A DNA stretch of 13,126 nucleotides, from assembly GCA_030624945.1 (NCBI GenBank), contig JAUXJB010000019.1:1-13126 (forward strand). Reading direction: 5' to 3'. Source of the stretch: Deltaproteobacteria bacterium (GTDB lineage: Bacteria > Myxococcota_A > UBA9160 > SZUA-336). Shown here in pieces: positions 1 to 6,558 of the stretch. The translations under genes and the position numbers were made by a program. Below the pieces are notes generated by a model. The model ran no database searches. It had not been told where the DNA came from and saw nothing but the letters and a program-made list of their open reading frames with translations. The stretch's first letter is position 1. Each line of letters begins with the position of its first letter.

Positions 1-8
1 ACCGTCTG

Positions 9-932
9 ATGGAGCAGCGAGCGGAGCGCGTGGCCCAGCTCGTACGTGAGTTCATGGAGGCCTTCATCCTATCGAAAGAGATCGGCGAGAAGCTCGCCTC
101 TGCTGAGCTCGACTTCGCCGACGTGGATCGGCTCGTCGGTCTCGCCGAAGGCAGCACGCTCTTCCGCCTCAAGGAGGAGTGCCACGCGCTGTTTCGCATC
201 GATGATGCGGAGCCCCAGGCGGATGTGCAGGCGGAAGAGCTCTTCGATCTCGCGGTGGGCGCGCTCTACCACGAGGGCATGAAGTTCCGTGAGGGCTATT
301 ACACGACAGCTATCTACGCGCCGCGACTCGAGCGCCTGATCGCCGAGGGAAGCGCGGCGGGTCCGCTCGCGGGGGTCTTCTGGCAGGCCTTCGAGGCGGG
401 GCGCCGACGCATGCTCGAGTCCGAGGCGGAGACGGAAGAGCTTTTCCGGGAGACGCGCGACCAGCTCTTGATCGTGCTGCGCCACATGCCGGAGAGCGGG
501 GCGGTTGCGCGCAGCTTGCTCGACTATCCCGAGCGCACCGAGAAGGTCTTCGACACCTCGCTCCGCGCGCTGCTCGAGGACGTCTACGGCTCGGTGGCCC
601 GCGGCTACGAGCTCGCTATTCAGAGCCTGCTGGACAACGGGCACTTCACGGAGGCGGAGGCTCTGCTCGCCGTCCCGGAAGTGGCGGACTCCCGCACCTG
701 TCGGGCTGCCGAACCCTTCGCGCGGGGCATGGCGCGCTACTACGGAGGCGATGACCGGGGGGCGCTCGAGGAGTTCGAGAAGTGGGCTTCGAAGGGAAAC
801 CGCCCCGCCCTTTGGACCGAGCGTGCGCACCGGGTGCTCTGCGCCCTCGCCGAGAGCCAGGAGGACAGCGACGGGGATATGGCCAAGCGCGCCAAGAAGC
901 TCGCGAGCTCCCTCACCCCGCCCCTGACTTAG
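9..932 (+). CDS. Hypothetical alpha-helical protein (5' end may be incomplete)
   Basis: I do not recognise this 307-residue protein and assign no function. It is rich in Glu, Ala, Arg and Leu, with no Cys cluster, signal peptide or membrane segment. Its pattern suggests helices throughout. The C-terminal third, roughly residues 195-290 (GYELAIQSLLDNGHFTEAEALL, then ARGMARYYGGDDRGALEEFEKWA), reads like degenerate TPR-type helical pairs with the usual small/aromatic alternation, so a scaffold or adaptor role is possible but unproven. The ATG at 9 is the first start in the window. The frame stays open to the left edge and the upstream region is missing, so the true start could lie outside. Its stop at 930-932 overlaps the 3' end of the oppositely oriented lgt by 20 bp. 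Codon use is as GC-rich as its neighbours. I am fairly sure it is a real gene from its length and composition. Confidence 0.78.
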   Translation: MEQRAERVAQLVREFMEAFILSKEIGEKLASAELDFADVDRLVGLAEGSTLFRLKEECHALFRIDDAEPQADVQAEELFDLAVGALYHEGMKFREGYYTTAIYAPRLERLIAEGSAAGPLAGVFWQAFEAGRRRMLESEAETEELFRETRDQLLIVLRHMPESGAVARSLLDYPERTEKVFDTSLRALLEDVYGSVARGYELAIQSLLDNGHFTEAEALLAVPEVADSRTCRAAEPFARGMARYYGGDDRGALEEFEKWASKGNRPALWTERAHRVLCALAESQEDSDGDMAKRAKKLASSLTPPLT

Positions 933-1683
933 GGGAGCGACTCTTGAGTCGCTCTCCGCGCCAGAGGTAGAGCCAGCTGGCCGCGCCGATCAGGACCAGG
1001 GCTGCGGCGAATACCTGGGCGTTGCTGAGCGGCCCCAGCACGCTGGGATTCGTGCGCAGCAGCTCGATCCAGAACCGCCCGGCACCGGCGAGGATCAGGT
1101 ACTCCCCTATCAGGAACGGGGACCTGGTGCGCCGATTCCATAGCCATAAGGCCGCCGGCAGCAGCCACAGGGTCTCGTAGACCATGGTTGGATGGACCGG
1201 GATCTCGGTCGGCGGCGTGCCCTGCGGGACCGCGATCGCCCAGGGCACGTCGGTGGCCCTGCCGTAGTCGTCCCCTACCAGCAAGCAGCCGAGGCGTCCG
1301 ATGGCGTGGCCGAGGGCCATGCCAGGGGCGGCGGCGTTGAACCCGCGCAGCGCTGCGATGCCATTCGCACGCAATCCGAGGTAGGCGGCAATCGCTCCCC
1401 CGAGCAGGCCCCCGTACCAGGTCAACCCCGCGCGCGAGAGCAGGTGGTCCAGGGCCGTGCTACCCGGGTACCTGGCCATCTGCTCGGCGACGAACCAGAG
1501 CTTCGATCCGAGCAGGCCACCGACGATGCACCAGGTCAGAGCGCGCCAGGCCGCCTCGCCTGAAAGCCCATCGTCCTCGAATGCACGGGCCGTCAGCCAG
1601 GCCGCGACGAGCAGACCCAGGCCGACCATCACGCCGAAGCTCGAGAGCTCGAACCAGCCGATCCGGAAGATGGTGGGATACAA
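913..1683 (-). CDS. lgt: Prolipoprotein diacylglyceryl transferase
   Basis: Lgt transfers diacylglycerol from phosphatidylglycerol to the lipobox cysteine of prolipoproteins in the inner membrane, the first step of lipoprotein maturation. The 256-residue product has the family length and about seven hydrophobic segments. It also has the family motifs: the N-terminal YPTIFRIG block, WYGGLLGG (residues 89-96), the signature GHAIGRLGC...GDDYGR (125-142) with Arg130, VHPTMVYE (163-170) and GRFWIELLRTN (212-222). The start is TTG at 1683, chosen because the family N-terminus begins exactly there; no clear Shine-Dalgarno sequence precedes it. It lies 12 nt after the patatin gene stop on the same strand, so translation may be coupled. 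One oddity is Tyr90 where E. coli Lgt has the essential His103. Its last codons overlap the convergent gene at 9-932. Its partner further along the pathway, lolA, is at 8813. Confidence 0.95.
   Translation of the reverse strand: MYPTIFRIGWFELSSFGVMVGLGLLVAAWLTARAFEDDGLSGEAAWRALTWCIVGGLLGSKLWFVAEQMARYPGSTALDHLLSRAGLTWYGGLLGGAIAAYLGLRANGIAALRGFNAAAPGMALGHAIGRLGCLLVGDDYGRATDVPWAIAVPQGTPPTEIPVHPTMVYETLWLLPAALWLWNRRTRSPFLIGEYLILAGAGRFWIELLRTNPSVLGPLSNAQVFAAALVLIGAASWLYLWRGERLKSRSPKSGAG
932..957. terminator. Strong hairpin at the convergent end of the hypothetical gene and lgt
   Basis: The arms GAGCGACTC (935-943) and GAGTCGCTC (946-954) are perfect inverted repeats. They extend outward through a G-T pair and two G-C pairs to 932 and 957, making a stem of about 11-12 bp with a very tight loop. 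The hairpin starts on the last base of the hypothetical gene's stop codon and lies inside the last codons of lgt. There is no T-run on the plus side, so this is a terminator-like or RNA-stabilising hairpin rather than a textbook intrinsic terminator. Confidence 0.45.
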
Positions 1684-1695
1684 GGTTCGTCGAGA

Positions 1696-3216
1696 TTACC
1701 GTTTTGGCGCTCGCCCGAAAATGCGTCGCAGCCACGGCGAGAGATGGGAGAGGCCGGCGGAGCCGCGACGCGGGCCGGCGCGTTGTCCCGAGTTCCGCTT
1801 GCCCCTATGGCGAAGAGCGCTTTCGATCTCGGCGAGCTGAATCGGGAAGGACTCCTTGGCAGCCCGGATGAAGTCCGGGATGCGCTCGGTATCGAAGAAG
1901 TCCGCCGCGGTCTCGCCCAGCTCGAGGCCCACCAGCTCCACGTCGTCGCGTTGCTGCAAGAGGGCCACCGCCCGGCGGTGCATGGTTTCGATCCCTGCTG
2001 CGGCCACCGTCTGCAGAAGTCGCAACTTGCCGACGCGACCCGTGTGGGTGGTGTACGCGCTGGGACTCCCGCTGAGCTTGACGTACAGGATCACGAGTCG
2101 CTGGCGAGACTCGGCGCCGGCGCTCCGATCGAGATCCCATTTGCGCACCGGCGAGTACAGAGGCACGTCCTCGGTCGTGGAGCCGTCGATATAGGGCACC
2201 TCGCCCTCCGCGTGCTGGATCACCCGGGGCACGCAGAGGAGCGGAACGGCAGCCGATGCGAGTGCGGCCTCACGGGCCTCCGCCTGCAGGATGAGCCCTT
2301 GCAGGTGTTCCGGCACGCTCTCGGCGGTCAGTACCTGGGAGCGGCAACGCGCCAGATTGAAGGCCGTGCAGTAGAAGGGGCGCCGGGTGCTCGCATGGGT
2401 GCAGTAACGATCCAGCATGCCGGAGAGGCCGCGTGCGACATCCACGAAGCCCGCAGCCGTATCGCTCGAGGGCAGGAGTGCGTCCTTCAGCAGATGGCGC
2501 AGCAGCTGGAGCTTCGAAGGACGCAGAGAGAGGCGATAGCGTCCGGAGTAGAGGTCGTAGCCGAGCTGCTCGATGGCATGCGGCGAGAACCCGTGGCTGT
2601 AGAGCAGGCCGGCCAGGGCGCCCGCGCTCGATCCCCATATCTCCTCGATCCGCTCGCCAAACCCGAGACCCTCGAAGAGACGCAGGGCGGGGGCGTGCGC
2701 GAACAGCTTCAAGCCGCCCGAGCCCAGTGCCAGGACCACACGCGCACGGTCGTCGCAGACGAGCGCGCGCAGCTCCGAGAACCGCTCCTCCAGGTCGAGG
2801 CGCTGCTCGACGTCGTCCGCGGGAACCGTCTGCCAGACGTAGCAGCGACTTCCGCCGGCGCGGTCGAGAACGAAGCCGTCGGCCGGAACCGTCCCGCTTC
2901 GTCCCAGGAAGCGGATGTGCACGCTGCCATCGGCCCGCTCCTCCGCGAGCAAGCGCGCCAGGACCGCCATCCGGACGTCGGCCGGCGGGGGATCGAGGAC
3001 GGCTCCGTCGTGTGGCAGTAGGAACCTCACGGGCAGGTCCGGCTCCGCCAGCCGCCGCACGACTTCGAAGGGAGCGCCTGCGGCGCGCAGGAGCGTGAGA
3101 GCGTGTTCCGGCAGGTAGTGGGTTCCATCCGGCGCCCGGAAGCGGAGGGTCTCCTCTGCACCGGGGGCTTGCTCTCCCGCCGAATCCGGGATCTGGATCT
3201 GATAGATCTGATTCAA
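1696..3216 (-). CDS. Patatin-like phospholipase with an N-terminal extension
   Basis: Patatin-like enzymes are serine acyl hydrolases that cleave phospholipids or other acyl esters with a Ser-Asp dyad. With the TTG at 3216 as start the product is 506 residues. The catalytic domain runs from about residue 158 to 470. It holds the glycine-rich oxyanion loop GSGGLK (165-170), the nucleophile elbow GSSAG (195-199, Ser197) and the dyad motif DGS (Asp344). The first 155 residues match nothing I recognise. The basic, Ser/Gly-rich tail (about 470-506) looks disordered. The frame is open well into moaC on the other strand, but the protein-like sequence begins at NQIYQIQIP. The TTG there has GAAGGGG about 11 nt upstream. 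A GTG at 3228 is the alternative (510 residues). There is no signal peptide or evident membrane segment. It is followed by lgt after 12 nt and is divergent from moaC. The substrate cannot be read from the sequence. Confidence 0.88.
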   Translation of the reverse strand: MNQIYQIQIPDSAGEQAPGAEETLRFRAPDGTHYLPEHALTLLRAAGAPFEVVRRLAEPDLPVRFLLPHDGAVLDPPPADVRMAVLARLLAEERADGSVHIRFLGRSGTVPADGFVLDRAGGSRCYVWQTVPADDVEQRLDLEERFSELRALVCDDRARVVLALGSGGLKLFAHAPALRLFEGLGFGERIEEIWGSSAGALAGLLYSHGFSPHAIEQLGYDLYSGRYRLSLRPSKLQLLRHLLKDALLPSSDTAAGFVDVARGLSGMLDRYCTHASTRRPFYCTAFNLARCRSQVLTAESVPEHLQGLILQAEAREAALASAAVPLLCVPRVIQHAEGEVPYIDGSTTEDVPLYSPVRKWDLDRSAGAESRQRLVILYVKLSGSPSAYTTHTGRVGKLRLLQTVAAAGIETMHRRAVALLQQRDDVELVGLELGETAADFFDTERIPDFIRAAKESFPIQLAEIESALRHRGKRNSGQRAGPRRGSAGLSHLSPWLRRIFGRAPKR

Positions 3217-3318
3217 GGCGAGCGCCACCCCTTCGCAGGAAGCATCGGCGTCACCCCACTTGGGCTTAATCCGCGCATGCGGGTACACGCGTCGAGGGCT
3301 TCGCCGCGCCGCGAGCCG

Positions 3319-3347
3319 TTGACCGCCCCTGGCCGGCCCATTAGCCT
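3319..3347 (+). promoter_or_regulatory. Candidate sigma-70-type promoter for moaC
   Basis: TTGACC (3319-3324) and TAGCCT (3342-3347) are separated by 17 bp. The -35 matches the consensus at five of six positions and the -10 at the three most conserved ones. Transcription would start near 3354, giving a leader of about 22 nt before the GTG at 3376. It lies in the 159-nt divergent gap between the patatin gene and moaC, the natural place for a promoter. Confidence 0.4.
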
Positions 3348-3375
3348 GCGCGCATGCTCGCCGGGCGGCCCGCAC

Positions 3376-3891
3376 GTGTCTGACTCCCAGTCGCATCGGA
3401 CTTCGGGCGCCGCGGGCTCCAGCCACTTCGACTCCGAGGGGCGCGCCCGCATGGTCGATGTGGGATCCAAGGAAGTGACGTCGCGCGAGGCTATCGCCCG
3501 CGGCCGCGTTCGACTCAACGACGAGGCGTTTCGAGCCGTCGTCGAGGGTTCGGTCGAGAAGGGCGACGTGCGAGTCGTCGCGCGGATCGCGGGAATTCAG
3601 GCGGCCAAGCGCACCGCGGAGTGGATCCCGCTCGCCCATCCGCTGCCGCTGGATGCGGTGGAGCTGGAGTTCACAGCCGTAGACGAGCCGCCGGCGATCG
3701 ATATCGAGGCGCGGGTCCGCACGACCGCCCGCACGGGCGTCGAGATGGAGGCTCTGGTGGCGGTCTCCGCGGCGGCTCTCACCGTCTACGACATGTGCAA
3801 GTCGATCGACCGCGGGATGGTCGTCGAGGCCGTGCGCCTTGTGCGGAAGAGCGGGGGTAAGAGCGGCCTCTACGAGCGGCCCGGCGGGTGA
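3376..3891 (+). CDS. moaC: Cyclic pyranopterin monophosphate synthase MoaC
   Basis: MoaC converts the 3',8-cyclo-dihydro-GTP made by MoaA into cyclic pyranopterin monophosphate in molybdenum cofactor biosynthesis, acting in the cytoplasm as a hexamer. The 171-residue product (family about 160) is conserved along its whole length. It has ARMVDVGSK (24-32), EKGDV (61-65, Lys62 equivalent to the active-site Lys51 of E. coli), IAGIQAAKRT (71-80), IPLAHPLPL (84-92), TGVEMEALVAVS (110-121), YDMCK (128-132, with the active-site Asp and Lys) and KSGGKSG (158-164). The start is the GTG at 3376, because conserved residues precede the first in-frame ATG (3451). The Shine-Dalgarno match is poor. The family Cys in LCHP is Ala here. 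No other molybdopterin gene is in the window, so MoaA and the rest must be elsewhere. It is divergent from the patatin gene, and radC follows on the same strand after 158 nt. Confidence 0.96.
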   Translation: MSDSQSHRTSGAAGSSHFDSEGRARMVDVGSKEVTSREAIARGRVRLNDEAFRAVVEGSVEKGDVRVVARIAGIQAAKRTAEWIPLAHPLPLDAVELEFTAVDEPPAIDIEARVRTTARTGVEMEALVAVSAAALTVYDMCKSIDRGMVVEAVRLVRKSGGKSGLYERPGG

Positions 3892-3926
3892 ACCACCCGC
3901 ATTCTTTACCGGGTTGGCGTCCGCAG

Positions 3927-3954
3927 TAGCCCACCCGCCGAGATGTGTGGGCTA
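3927..3954 (+). terminator. Hairpin downstream of moaC
   Basis: TAGCCCAC (3927-3934) and GTGGGCTA (3947-3954) form a perfect 8-bp inverted repeat around a 12-nt loop, 36 nt after the moaC stop. A G-T pair could extend it by one. There is no T-run after it. It may end or stabilise the moaC transcript, or be an operator for radC; position alone favours the first. Confidence 0.3.
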
Positions 3955-4049
3955 TCGGTTCGATCCGCGCGGCGGGCGACGGCGCGGCGGTCTGCTATTG
4001 GTACCGGTAGGTCCCTCCGAACCTCCTCGCCCCGGGAAGGTCAGAAGCG

Positions 4050-4736
4050 GTGTCGAGGCGAGCGGGAGCGGAGGCGCTCCCACGCGAGCGCTTGCTCCAG
4101 ACGGGCAGCGGCGGGCTGTCCCCCTCGGAGCTGGTAGCGCTGGTTCTGCGGACGGGGGTGCGCGGCTATCCCGCGGGCCGACTTGGTGACGAGCTCGTGC
4201 GGCGCTTCGGCTCGCTCGAGGGGATCTCGCATGCGGGCGATGCGGAGCTGCGCGGGATTCCGGGCATGGGCCCGGCAAAGATCGCCTCGCTGCGCGCCGC
4301 CTTCGAGCTCGGATCTCGCGTCGCGCGCGCGCCCCTGGTCCCGGGTCAGAAGCTCGGCTCCCCCGAGCAAGTCTTCTCGCACTTCGGCGCACGCCTGCGC
4401 CACGTTCGCCAGGAGGTGTTCTTCGCGCTCCTGCTCGACAGCCGGCAGCGCCTGATCGGCGAGGTCGAGGTGAGCCGGGGGAGCCTGAACCAGAGCCTGG
4501 TCCACCCGAGAGAGGTCTACGCGCCTGCCTTGCGGGAGTCCGCCGCGGCGATCCTGGTCCTGCATAACCACCCCAGCGGGGATCCGATGCCCAGCCGCGA
4601 GGATCACGAGGTGACCCGCCGCCTGGCTCGGGCCGGGGAAATCCTGGGCATTCGCCTCCTCGATCACGTCGTGATCGGCGCGGAGGGCTACACGAGCTTT
4701 GCGCGCTCCGGCTGGCTCGAGGCCTCAAGGGCCTGA
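4050..4736 (+). CDS. radC: RadC family JAMM-domain protein
   Basis: RadC-family proteins combine a helix-hairpin-helix segment with an MPN/JAMM metalloprotease-like fold. The historic link to DNA repair is weak and the cellular role is unsettled. The 228-residue product (typical length) has a UPF0758-type N-terminus (PRERLLQTG, LSPSELVALVLRTG), a helix-hairpin-helix around residues 66-80 (ELRGIPGMGPAKIASL) and a complete JAMM zinc site. That site is Glu122, then HNHPSGDP (172-179) with His172 and His174, and Asp185 exactly at the HxHx10D spacing. The start is GTG at 4050, with GGGAAGG about 9 nt upstream. It lies 158 nt after moaC and 52 nt before the PilZ gene; whether all three share a transcript is unclear. 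All metal ligands are present, so it looks functional. Confidence 0.95.
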   Translation: MSRRAGAEALPRERLLQTGSGGLSPSELVALVLRTGVRGYPAGRLGDELVRRFGSLEGISHAGDAELRGIPGMGPAKIASLRAAFELGSRVARAPLVPGQKLGSPEQVFSHFGARLRHVRQEVFFALLLDSRQRLIGEVEVSRGSLNQSLVHPREVYAPALRESAAAILVLHNHPSGDPMPSREDHEVTRRLARAGEILGIRLLDHVVIGAEGYTSFARSGWLEASRA

Positions 4737-4788
4737 AGCCTCGCGCCGATCCCTACGCGGAGCCGGTCGTATACACCGGGAGGCTTGC

Positions 4789-5127
4789 ATGTCATCTGGC
4801 CAGTCCGAGCGCCGCCACTCGGAGCGTCAGCCCCTGAAGGTCCCCGTGGACTACAGCGCCGTTGATGCGTTCTTCGACGAATTCTCGACGAACATCAACG
4901 AGGGCGGGATCTTCATCGAGACGGACTCGCCGCCCGAGATCGACACGCTGGTACAGCTCCAGTTTCGCGTCCCCGACCTGGACAAGCCCATCCAGGTGAC
5001 CGGCCGCGTGGCCTGGATCAATGGGGACAAGGACGACGGCGCCATAGGCATGGGCATCGAGTTCCAGGAACTCGAGCCCTACGTCCGCGAAACCATCAAC
5101 GACTTGGTCCGTAAACTCCGGAACTAG
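4789..5127 (+). CDS. Single-domain PilZ protein (Myxococcus-type)
   Basis: PilZ domains bind cyclic-di-GMP or act as ligand-free adaptors controlling motility, exopolysaccharide or polarity. The protein is 112 residues and essentially just the domain. It has an N-terminal RRHSERQPLKVPVDY with the RxxxR motif (Arg9 to Arg13), the second motif TNINEGGIF (34-42), and strands VTGRVAWIN (70-78) and IGMGIEFQEL (86-95). The second motif is NxNxxG where classic c-di-GMP binders have (D/N)xSxxG, so binding may be altered. This form resembles the PilZ-like paralogue family abundant in Myxococcus. The start is the ATG at 4789 with a strong GGGAGG 5 nt upstream; the frame is open further upstream into radC but not conserved-looking. 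It lies 52 nt downstream of radC and converges with ssb (34-nt gap). Its partner process cannot be told from the neighbours. Confidence 0.92.
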   Translation: MSSGQSERRHSERQPLKVPVDYSAVDAFFDEFSTNINEGGIFIETDSPPEIDTLVQLQFRVPDLDKPIQVTGRVAWINGDKDDGAIGMGIEFQELEPYVRETINDLVRKLRN

Positions 5128-5135
5128 CGCTAAAT

Positions 5136-5147
5136 CGGTCGCGACCG
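5136..5147. repeat. 12-bp palindrome between convergent PilZ gene and ssb
   Basis: CGGTCGCGACCG is a perfect palindrome in the 34-nt gap where the two genes converge. It could fold as a 4-bp stem hairpin on either transcript. On the ssb side it is followed by ATTTA. It may help bidirectional termination, but it is short and could be chance in GC-rich DNA. Confidence 0.2.
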
Positions 5148-5161
5148 CGCGCCGGGACCCA

Positions 5162-5587
5162 CTAGAACGGAATGTCGTCGTCCGGCGGTGGCGTGTTTGA
5201 GTCGCTTGCGCTGCCGGCGGCGGATCTTGGCTCCTCGCTGGTCTCGCTGGTTTCGCCGCGGCGGCCGAGCATCTGCATCTCGCGCGCCACGATCTCGGTC
5301 GTGCGGCGCTTCTCGCCCTCGCGGTCTTCCCACTCGCGCGTCTGGATGCGGCCCTCTATGTAGACCTGTCTGCCCTTGCTCAGGTATTCGGCACAGATCT
5401 CCGCGAGCCGCCCCCACGCCACGATCCGGTGCCACTCCGTTCGCTCCTCGCGTTCGCCGTCTCGCTTCGCGTACGACTCGGAGGTCGCGAGCGAGAAGTT
5501 GGCGACCGCCTGTCCGTTCTGCGTGTATCGGAGCTCCGGGTCGCGTCCGAGGTGTCCGACGAGAATGACCTTGTTGACGCCTGCCAT
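5162..5587 (-). CDS. ssb: Single-stranded DNA-binding protein
   Basis: SSB coats single-stranded DNA in replication, recombination and repair, and recruits partner enzymes through its acidic tail. The 141-residue product has the complete OB fold: [21 protein letters not shown] (1-21), [10 protein letters not shown] (28-37), [14 protein letters not shown] (50-63), [19 protein letters not shown] (68-86) and [13 protein letters not shown] (96-108). A Ser/Glu/Pro-rich linker (110-134) follows, and then the terminal DDDIPF that binds partner proteins. The start is the ATG at 5587, preceded by a strong GGGAGGA 8 nt upstream. The same frame stays open far upstream but runs antisense through uppP, so that extension is not real. 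It is divergent from uppP (148-nt gap) and convergent with the PilZ gene. It is shorter than E. coli SSB (178 residues), mainly in the linker, which is normal in the family. Confidence 0.97.
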   Translation of the reverse strand: MAGVNKVILVGHLGRDPELRYTQNGQAVANFSLATSESYAKRDGEREERTEWHRIVAWGRLAEICAEYLSKGRQVYIEGRIQTREWEDREGEKRRTTEIVAREMQMLGRRGETSETSEEPRSAAGSASDSNTPPPDDDIPF

Positions 5588-5735
5588 CCGAGAATTCCTC
5601 CCAAGCTCAATTGGGGTGAGGCTCGTCGGTACAAAGTAGCACAGGAACCGCGTCGGGTTGCCATTCGCGCGCGCGTTTCCGATTCTAGGATCCCCCCCGA
5701 TGATGGGGCACAAGTGTCCACGCCATGGAGTCGGG

Positions 5736-6542
5736 GTGACAGTTTTGGAGGCGTTGGCCCTCGGGGTTCTGCAGGGAGCGACGGAGTTTCTGCCGGTCTC
5801 CTCCTCCGGCCATCTGGCCCTCGCCGAGAGTCTTCTCTCCCGGCAGAGCCTGCCTGGCTTGCTCTTCGATGTGGTCGTCCACCTGGGAACGGTCTTGGCG
5901 ATCTTGCTGGTCCTGCGCCGGCGGGTGTCCCGCCTGGCCCGGGCTCTGCTGGCGCTGGTGCCCGGCTCCACCGCTCGGGTGGACGAGACCGACCGGCGCT
6001 GGCTGCTTCTGCTGGCCGCCGGCAGTCTGCCGACCGCGGCCATCGGGCTGGCCCTGCGCGAGGTCGTGGTGCGGGTCCACGCGGAGCCGGCCTGGGTGGG
6101 CGTCTGTCTCATCGCGACGGCCCTGATCCTCGTGAGCTCCGAGCGCAGAGGCAGTCGTTCCCGGGGGGCGGCGGAGCTCGGGCTCCAGGACGCCTTGCTG
6201 ATAGGCACGGTGCAGGGGTTTGCCGTCCTGCCCGGCATCTCGCGTTCGGGCTCCACCGTGGGCGCAGCCCTGTGGCGAGACGCGGACGCCGAGACGGCAG
6301 TCGAGTTCTCGATGCTGCTCTCGATCCCGGCCGTGCTGGGAGCGAACTTCCTCGAGATCGCCCGTGCCGGCCTGGGTGCGGTGCAGGCCGAGCTCCTGCC
6401 GCTGGTCGTGGGGTTCGTCACCGCCTTCGCGAGTGGCGCGCTGTGTCTGAAGGCCCTGCAGTGGGTCGTGGGCCACCGCAAGCTGCGGCCCTTCGCCGCC
6501 TACTGCGCGGTTGTCGGCATGGGTGCGATCGCGTTTGGCTAG
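5736..6542 (+). CDS. uppP: Undecaprenyl-diphosphate phosphatase (BacA type)
   Basis: UppP removes a phosphate from undecaprenyl pyrophosphate at the inner membrane, regenerating the lipid carrier for peptidoglycan and O-antigen synthesis, and confers bacitracin resistance. The product is 268 residues, the usual length, with about eight hydrophobic segments. The first catalytic block [14 protein letters not shown] (13-26) contains Glu17, Ser23 and His26. The second, [15 protein letters not shown] (166-180), contains Arg170, equivalent to E. coli Arg174. The start is GTG at 5736 ([13 protein letters not shown]), with GGAG 5 nt before it; it reproduces the family N-terminus. Longer starts at 5658 or 5700 add residues with no family counterpart. 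ftsK follows after 16 nt, so this is probably the first gene of a uppP-ftsK-lolA operon. A weak TTGCCA/GATTCT pair upstream (5658-5686) is the only promoter candidate I could find. Confidence 0.96.
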   Translation: MTVLEALALGVLQGATEFLPVSSSGHLALAESLLSRQSLPGLLFDVVVHLGTVLAILLVLRRRVSRLARALLALVPGSTARVDETDRRWLLLLAAGSLPTAAIGLALREVVVRVHAEPAWVGVCLIATALILVSSERRGSRSRGAAELGLQDALLIGTVQGFAVLPGISRSGSTVGAALWRDADAETAVEFSMLLSIPAVLGANFLEIARAGLGAVQAELLPLVVGFVTAFASGALCLKALQWVVGHRKLRPFAAYCAVVGMGAIAFG

Positions 6543-6558
6543 GAGGGGGAGGTCGGGT

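Noticed and set aside
3217..3639. Extension of the patatin frame upstream through moaC to a start near 3639
   Set aside because: The added 141 residues run antisense through the conserved moaC sequence and look like shadow translation; protein-like sequence begins near 3216.
5658..5686. TTGCCA - 17 bp - GATTCT as the uppP promoter
   Set aside because: The -10 matches only three positions and lies in GC-rich surroundings; too weak to list as a feature.
5658..5735. A longer UppP start (5658 or the ATGs at 5700 and 5703)
   Set aside because: The extra residues have no family counterpart, and the GTG at 5736 has a ribosome site and the exact family N-terminus. The ATG at 5703 remains a minor possibility.
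5588..6481. Extension of the ssb frame upstream, giving a 439-codon product
   Set aside because: The added part is antisense to uppP and Arg/Ser/Thr-rich. A clear ribosome site and the conserved SSB N-terminus fix the start at 5587.
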